DNA of 64,000 nucleotides from Triatoma infestans. Taxonomy: Eukaryota > Arthropoda > Insecta > Hemiptera > Reduviidae. The stretch covers positions 124,001 through 188,000 of the forward strand of contig JAAEAF010000373.1 in the NCBI GenBank assembly GCA_011037195.1. The letters are read 5' to 3'. Shown one piece after another: positions 59,599-64,000 of the stretch (the stretch's first letter is position 1; every line of letters begins with the position of its first letter). The position numbers were made by a program, and so were the translations under genes. The notes under the pieces are model-generated. The model did no database searches and had not been told where the DNA came from. It worked only from the letters and a program-made list of their open reading frames with translations.

Positions 59599-59904
59599 TT
59601 ATTCATCAGCAGCTGATACTTCTTGTTTCTTATTTTTTCCACTTCTGGTTCTATTCCTGAAACTAATAATATGGGGCTTAACAGTCAATTTTTTCTTAAC
59701 GGGTTCTTCAATCATATCACTGATCTCCGGTGGTAGAGATTCTCCAACTGCTTTGGCTGCTCTTTCTAAAGTGTCACCTTCAAATATATCATCCTCAGGT
59801 AAAGATGGATATGAAGTCTTTGGGCGACTCATTTTATAAGCCAATTTTTGATTACGACGATCAACATATTTCTGCCCAGCAACAGCTGACAATCGCCTGC
59901 GATA
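59599..59904 (-). CDS. BRX1: BRX1 exon 7 (C-terminus and stop)
   Basis: Encodes residues 258-358, YRRRLSAVAGQKYVDRRNQK to KNKKQEVSAADE, stop TAA at 59599-59601. Acceptor AATCAG after a T-run. The Lys/Arg-rich tail fits RNA binding or a nucleolar signal. Confidence 0.92.
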   Translation of the reverse strand, partial: YRRRLSAVAGQKYVDRRNQKLAYKMSRPKTSYPSLPEDDIFEGDTLERAAKAVGESLPPEISDMIEEPVKKKLTVKPHIISFRNRTRSGKNKKQEVSAADE

Positions 59905-61299
59905 CTGATTAAAAAAAAAAAAAATTGCTAATGACATGAAATACATAAAATTACATTACATCACTATTCATTAAAATAAATATAAATTGTTCGAACCATA
60001 TTTGGAGTTACATAGTGAGGATTATCCCATAATGTGTTGCCTGTAAAACTTCCATCAAATATTTTTATAGGATTGAAGACAAATCTCGGTCCTGGAACAA
60101 AAACATGAATAAATAAATAATTTCATATCTCATGTGAAGAGCTAATGAAGTAAAATATTATCTTCATGCGCAACTAGAAAACTAATGCTCAATGGTCTAT
60201 TTTTAACCGTTAAATTTGAAACTAACAACTGACGTTAATTACTAGTCATTAGTTTTTAACCTATTTCAGCCAAAGCACCATCTTCTTTAAGTATCTGATA
60301 ATGCCTATACCATATCCTGTTGTCAAGGACTGTGAAAGAAATCACCCGGTCAATAAATGGTTGACTCTTTGGATGGCGGTTAGGAACTCCAAATACCTAA
60401 TACAAAATATCAAAAATCAATTAATTAACAAATATGGGAGAACCATTTATAATTTTTGAACAAGAATTAGAAGTTGTATTTACCTGAATGAATAACTCTT
60501 TAATTAAGGCATAATGAGGTTCTTTCTGAAAATTTTCATCAAATGAAAGTAATGGACGAGAACCTTTTAGACAATTCCCAGTTAACCTAAGTTCTTGCAT
60601 TGTGAAAACTGCAAATACGTTAATAGAAATTTAATGTATAATGATAATTTTTTATTTTTTTGTAACCCCTTCATGATTAAAAAATATTTTATATACCGCT
60701 TTCGATTAAGAATTTGACTGATGGACCTTCAGGTACATTAGAAACCCACAAATATAAATCTTGTTTCTTTCTACCTTCAAAAAACAGTGACTTATTGCAA
60801 TTTTTAATTTTGCACAACTGAAAAAGATCATAAAAAGTAACAATTTTCTGAATTAAATACTGAATCTAGCAAAAAAGCGTACTTGTAGACATTTTAAGGA
60901 AACAAATATTTTAGGTAAACCTCATTAATAACAGCTAGATGTTCTCTTCGAGAAATTTTATTCTCAGATTTGGAATGTGGCATGATTCTTTTCAAATCAT
61001 TCATTAAATGTCTGTCCCTCTGTGTTGTGCCTCTTGCAGCAAACACCAAGACTCTCTGTCTATTAATCCATTTGCTCTATAGTTGAAAAAATTATTACAG
61101 TTATTAAGACAAATTCATATATCCTAATCAAATTAATAGGGTTAAAGTCTATTTCTCTTACTTTTTTTGGAACAGGTTCGTCAGATGTTCTTGAAGGCGG
61201 TAAAGGTTTTTCACTTTCACTTGCTTCATCTCCCGAATCTTCTCTCTTTCTTTTCTCGAGAACTCGTCCTAATTTGGTTTTCCTGTTCTTTTTTGACAT
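59599..61299 (-). CDS. BRX1: Ribosome biogenesis protein BRX1 (complete, 7 exons, 358 aa)
   Basis: BRX1 is a nucleolar Brix-domain protein needed to build the 60S subunit, working with EBP2 on 27S pre-rRNA. Exons 61162-61299, 60921-61076, 60697-60817, 60484-60608, 60261-60396, 59997-60091 and 59599-59904 join in frame. Hallmarks: KWINRQRVLVFAARG (about 48-62), RHLMNDLKRIMPHSK (about 72-86), CNKSLFFEGRKKQDLYLWVS, MQELRLTGNCLKGSRPLL (142 onward), RHPKSQPFIDRV, and GPRFVFNPIKIFDGSFTGNT (226 onward). Length is close to the human protein (353 aa). The chosen start MSKKNRKTK gives a Lys-rich N-terminus; an in-frame ATG eight codons upstream is possible. The last exon has a basic tail little like vertebrates. 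It is divergent to RPS19. Confidence 0.95.
59997..60091 (-). CDS. BRX1: BRX1 exon 6
   Basis: Encodes residues 226-257, GPRFVFNPIKIFDGSFTGNT and LWDNPHYVTPNM. The donor is a poor GTTCGA but gives the expected PNM/YRR join. Confidence 0.92.
60261..60396 (-). CDS. BRX1: BRX1 exon 5
   Basis: Encodes residues 181-226, VFGVPNRHPKSQPFIDRVIS, then VLDNRIWYRHYQILKEDGAL. Acceptor TATTAG, donor GTTAAA. Confidence 0.93.
60484..60608 (-). CDS. BRX1: BRX1 exon 4
   Basis: Encodes residues 139-180, FTMQELRLTGNCLKGSRPLL, then FQKEPHYALIKELFIQ. Acceptor TTTGCAG, donor GTAAAT. Confidence 0.93.
60697..60817 (-). CDS. BRX1: BRX1 exon 3
   Basis: Encodes residues 99-139, LCKIKNCNKSLFFEGRKKQD, then LWVSNVPEGPSVKFLIES. 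Acceptor TTTCAG, donor GTATAT. Confidence 0.93.
60921..61076 (-). CDS. BRX1: BRX1 exon 2
   Basis: Encodes residues 47-98, SKWINRQRVLVFAARGTTQR, then HLMNDLKRIMPHSKSENK, the start of the Brix domain. 52 codons, phase 0. Donor GTTTAC. Confidence 0.93.
61162..61299 (-). CDS. BRX1: BRX1 exon 1
   Basis: Encodes residues 1-46, MSKKNRKTKLGRVLEKRKRE, then an acidic/Pro-Ser stretch ending PVPKK. Low-complexity charged N-termini are usual in BRX1. Donor GTAAGA. Confidence 0.9.
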
Positions 61300-61757
61300 T
61301 TTAAATAAATGCTTTGAAAACAATTTTTTTAATTCAGTAAATTACCATGTAGAGCACAATGGTAATTAAAAAAATCATAAGAACTGAAGATCAAGATTTA
61401 TAAAACATTGGTCTCAAACAATAAATAGTTAATTAACAATTCACCACGTGCGCTCTTCGGGAATTTGCATCCTTCATAACCTACGCTAATTACCTTACAC
61501 CGACGAAGCAGCATTTTGAAATGTTACTATTCAGTACTACCAACTTTACTTTCCTTTTTAGTCGCCCGAATCTGAATCAAAAAAGTATATTAAATTCTAA
61601 ACGAAAATAACTCGATACAAAATAAACTTTCGGAAATTTTTACATAAACATAAAAGGAACGTTACCATTAAAATGAAAATATAAAAATATGAATCTAATA
61701 TCCTAAAGAGCAAACATACATTCTAGAGTGCCATGCTTTAACCTATCAAAAGTTGGT
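61300..61757. promoter_or_regulatory. Shared BRX1/RPS19 divergent promoter region
   Basis: About 460 bp separate the BRX1 start codon from the likely RPS19 transcription start, and transcription diverges. A perfect palindromic E-box CACGTG at 61445-61450 sits nearer to BRX1. Such E-boxes are used by Myc/Max-type factors at ribosome biogenesis genes. Shared control is an inference. Confidence 0.65.
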
Positions 61758-61828
61758 CTTTTCCAGGCTACAACTCGTGTCCAATTGGTTCCACATTTTT
61801 TAATCATAAATTGTTAATAATGAGGGAG
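61758..61828 (+). other. RPS19: RPS19 exon 1 with TOP-like start
   Basis: CTTTTCC at 61758-61764 fits a terminal-oligopyrimidine start, as in ribosomal protein mRNAs. The exon ends at GAG followed by GTAAGT (61829). An ATG at 61820-61822 (Met-Arg-Glu) is in frame with the conserved ATG in exon 2. It either adds three residues or is 5' UTR. The transcription start is inferred. Confidence 0.6.
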
Positions 61829-62059
61829 GTAAGTTTTCGTACTTGTTTTAGCAATATCCAAAGTAAAATTTGGAAAGTATTTTATTTTTATCATACCATG
61901 TATTCACCCGTTAATAATGTAAATATGCTACTATAAATATTAGGTTTTCAAGTTTTTACTGTGTTTGTAAATGCGGAATCGTCATTTATTTGCATATGTT
62001 ATTAAAAGAATTTAAATACCTGTTATATTCTGTTAAAATAACATACTACTGTCTTCTAG

Positions 62060-62130
62060 ATGCAATCAGTTACTTTGAAAGACGTCGATCAGCATAAGTT
62101 TGTCAGAGCTTTTGCTACCTTCTTGAAAAA
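62060..62130 (+). CDS. RPS19: RPS19 exon 2 (start codon)
   Basis: ATG immediately follows the acceptor TTCTAG. It encodes [20 protein letters not shown] and on to a split Lys codon. Donor GTAAGT. Confidence 0.95.
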
Positions 62131-63321
62131 GTAAGTAAGCTGTTTCTTCTCCTAGACTTGATCATTATTTACTTAGTTAATTCCCTGTAATATATCCCAG
62201 TTTTTGAGTATATGGACGGGCCCGCTATGTTGGATAAAATCCTAATATTTGTTATGGAAATTTCTAAGCTTGAATTGCAACTGAACTCTACTTTGTATCA
62301 CTAATCACATCTAATTTTCTTTTAACGATAAAAATGAATTTTCCGAATAATGAAACTTTTTTTAGGAGTGGTAAACTGAAAGTCCCAGAATGGGTTGATC
62401 TTGTGAAAAATGGTAAACATAAAGAACTGGCTCCTTATGATCAAGATTGGTATTATACCAGGTGTGCTGCTCTGGTGAGGCATATTTACTTCCGTTCTCC
62501 AATTGGAGTTGGTGCAGTAACAAAAATTTTTGGAGGTAAGATGAAATTTTAAATAATTGTCAAAGATCTGGTATTTTATCTGTGGGAGCATGCATATTGA
62601 TTTTGTTCCTGACCGGTTTCGGATTTTCATCTATCGGCAGAGCAAATTCACCAAGTTCGTGTAGAGAGAGTACACTTCAGCGTAATGTTTCTGTTTCACT
62701 CACACTTGTTGGTTGTATGTAAGCCCAACATACATATATACAACAAACTTATATACAAAATGTATACATATATACAACCAACAAGTGTGAAACGTTGAAG
62801 TGAACTCTTTGCATGAACTTGTTGAATTTGCCCTGTCGATGGATGAAAATCCGAAATCGGTCAGGAGCATATGTGGATGAATATGCATGCTACGACGGAT
62901 AAAATACTAGATGTTATCCAGCATTGCGCACTCATCCATATATTCAACAATTGTCAAAGATGTTTCGGAATTTTAGGTAATTGGTATGATACATTCATCG
63001 GTAAAAAATAACATTTCCCTGCTTTACAGTGATTGGCTATTTAAATTTACAGGAAGAAAGCGAAATGGAGTCTGTCCGTCTCATTATTGCCGCAGTAGTG
63101 GCAGTGTGGCACGTAAGGCATTACAGTCCTTAGAACAGATGAAACTAATTGAGGCAAATCCTGATGGAGGAAGAAAGTTATCTGTGCAAGGCCAGAGGGA
63201 CATTGACAGGATTGCTGGACAAATTAAACAAAAGAAAAGAGAAAAGATGTTGGCATTAGCCGCTCAATCTGGTGGAGCTATTACCGGCATAATTCCACCA
63301 GTAGCAGATCCTACTGCTTAA
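62060..63321 (+). CDS. RPS19: 40S ribosomal protein S19 (eS19)
   Basis: eS19 is part of the 40S head and is required for processing of 18S rRNA precursors. Three coding exons, 62060-62130, 62366-62535 and 63053-63321, join in frame to 169 codons plus TAA. Conserved features: [91 protein letters not shown] and [20 protein letters not shown]. Start ATG at 62060 aligns with the usual MPGV-type start; an in-frame ATG in exon 1 would add MRE. The protein is about 24 residues longer than the human one (145 aa), with a C-terminal [20 protein letters not shown] extension. Intron 3 contains a foldback element. AATAAA lies at 63343-63348. Confidence 0.96.
62366..62535 (+). CDS. RPS19: RPS19 exon 3
   Basis: Encodes [20 protein letters not shown] through [10 protein letters not shown]. 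Acceptor TTTTAG, donor GTAAGA, split Gly codon at the end. Confidence 0.95.
62568..62948. mobile_element. Foldback element, copy 2, in RPS19 intron 3
   Basis: A 381-bp element flanked by a perfect 13-bp target-site duplication AATTGTCAAAGAT (62555-62567 and 62949-62961). It has long inverted arms (GGTATTTTATC..GATAAAATAC, GCATGCATATTGATT, CGGATTTTCAT). It is the same family as 13532-13840 and also ends GATGTTATCCAGCATTGCG. The central loop is a TATATAC-rich palindrome. Hammerhead cores in both arms have lost the conserved A of CUGANGA (CTGCCGA left, CTGTCGA right), so they are probably inactive. Being intronic, it should be removed on splicing. Confidence 0.88.
63053..63321 (+). CDS. RPS19: RPS19 exon 4 (C-terminus and stop)
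   Basis: Encodes [20 protein letters not shown] through IPPVADPTA, stop TAA at 63319-63321. Acceptor TTACAG. The C-terminal extension beyond the human end is entirely in this exon. Confidence 0.95.
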
Positions 63322-63342
63322 TTTTGTATGTTGTTTTTAATT

Positions 63343-63348
63343 AATAAA
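63343..63348 (+). terminator. RPS19: RPS19 poly-A signal
   Basis: AATAAA lies 22 bases after the stop codon, a very short 3' UTR as is common for ribosomal protein genes. Confidence 0.75.
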
Positions 63349-63359
63349 AATTTAAAATA

Positions 63360-64000
63360 ACATTGATGTTCTTTATTAGATCAGTATCTTGGTTAACTTA
63401 CAACTTTCACCATTAATAGTTATAAATAATTGTGATTATTAGCCCTTTTTTGCAAATTATCAATCATTTCTACTATAGTATTATTCGAAACATGTTCTTC
63501 TGCGGTTTATCCCATAACGTCACTCAAAATGAGTAAAACGACGTTTACATAATTACAGTTTTTTGAAGATGAATTATTTACTATACTATACATTGTGTTG
63601 TTTTTCTCCATCATCTAAGAATAAAAGGTCTCGATGGTCTGTCTTGCATTTCTTCTTTTGCGAGTAAGCAACTCACGAGTAAGTCGCATCATTTTCACCT
63701 AGTGCAAATAGATTTATTGTTCACCTTCTGATCTGGTGAAGCGATATAGGAGAATAATATAGGAAAAATCAGAACTGTGAACTATTTTTTGTATTTGCTA
63801 ATATGCGTGGATTTCAAAGCACAAATTTAACTAACATCATATCTAAAATATTCTTTATCTTGATTCTTCTCTGAATTTATGCAAGCTTTCTTAACTTCTA
63901 TAGTGTCAGGGAGTTTTATATATGTTCATCCTTCCAGTGGCATGTACATACTTATTCTCATTCTAGCTCGTATCATTCCAGAAAGCTACCATATAATTTT
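63360..64000. other. Downstream of RPS19, no gene seen
   Basis: AT-rich, no supported ORF or repeat. Confidence 0.5.

Overview
This is animal nuclear DNA: AT-rich, genes split into short exons by GT-AG introns, no operons, and many decayed retroelements. Protein matches to insect 2-oxoglutarate dehydrogenase and arthropod-type eS19 point to an arthropod, probably an insect. A crustacean cannot be excluded and I do not name a species.

Three protein-coding genes can be rebuilt exon by exon. (1) Positions 1202-41488, minus strand, hold the 5' part of OGDH, the thiamine-dependent E1 subunit of the mitochondrial 2-oxoglutarate dehydrogenase complex. Fourteen exon positions give 889 residues; the last roughly 130 residues lie beyond the left edge. 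Exon 3 exists in two phase-matched versions (19479-19581 and 21805-21925), which look like mutually exclusive exons. One carries an Ala-Asp-Leu-Asp motif like the calcium-sensing segment of animal OGDH; in the other this reads Ala-Asp-Leu-His. (2) Positions 59599-61299, minus strand, hold a complete seven-exon BRX1 (ribosome biogenesis, Brix domain, 358 aa). (3) Positions 61758-63321, plus strand, hold RPS19/eS19. BRX1 and RPS19 are head to head and share a gap of about 460 bp that contains a CACGTG E-box, so a 60S assembly factor and a 40S protein may share a promoter.

OGDH introns and the 41.5-59.6 kb spacer are full of mobile DNA. A defective non-LTR retrotransposon (33376-37140) sits between 429-bp and 427-bp direct repeats that differ only by two 1-bp indels, which would be an extraordinarily long target-site duplication. 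Penelope-like elements (PLEs) lie at 30.1-31.7 kb as two copies pointing away from each other. The plus copy encodes a GIY-YIG endonuclease and ends in a segment with a recognisable hammerhead-ribozyme core. Decayed PLE tails lie near 38.0, 50.2 and 50.75 kb. Two foldback elements (13.53-13.84 kb, and 62.57-62.95 kb inside RPS19 intron 3) are inverted duplications of PLE-terminus-like DNA with the hammerhead core in both arms.

Other elements: RTE-type and jockey/R1-type LINE pieces, a Ty3/gypsy element broken by LINE insertions (55.57-57.56 kb), a gag remnant, a tRNA-derived SINE family in four places, a candidate TIR transposon and a perfect 37-bp-arm hairpin.

The three host genes serve mitochondrial energy metabolism (OGDH) and ribosome production (BRX1, RPS19). 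Most of the window's novelty lies in the OGDH alternative exons, the long direct repeat and the ribozyme-bearing foldback elements.
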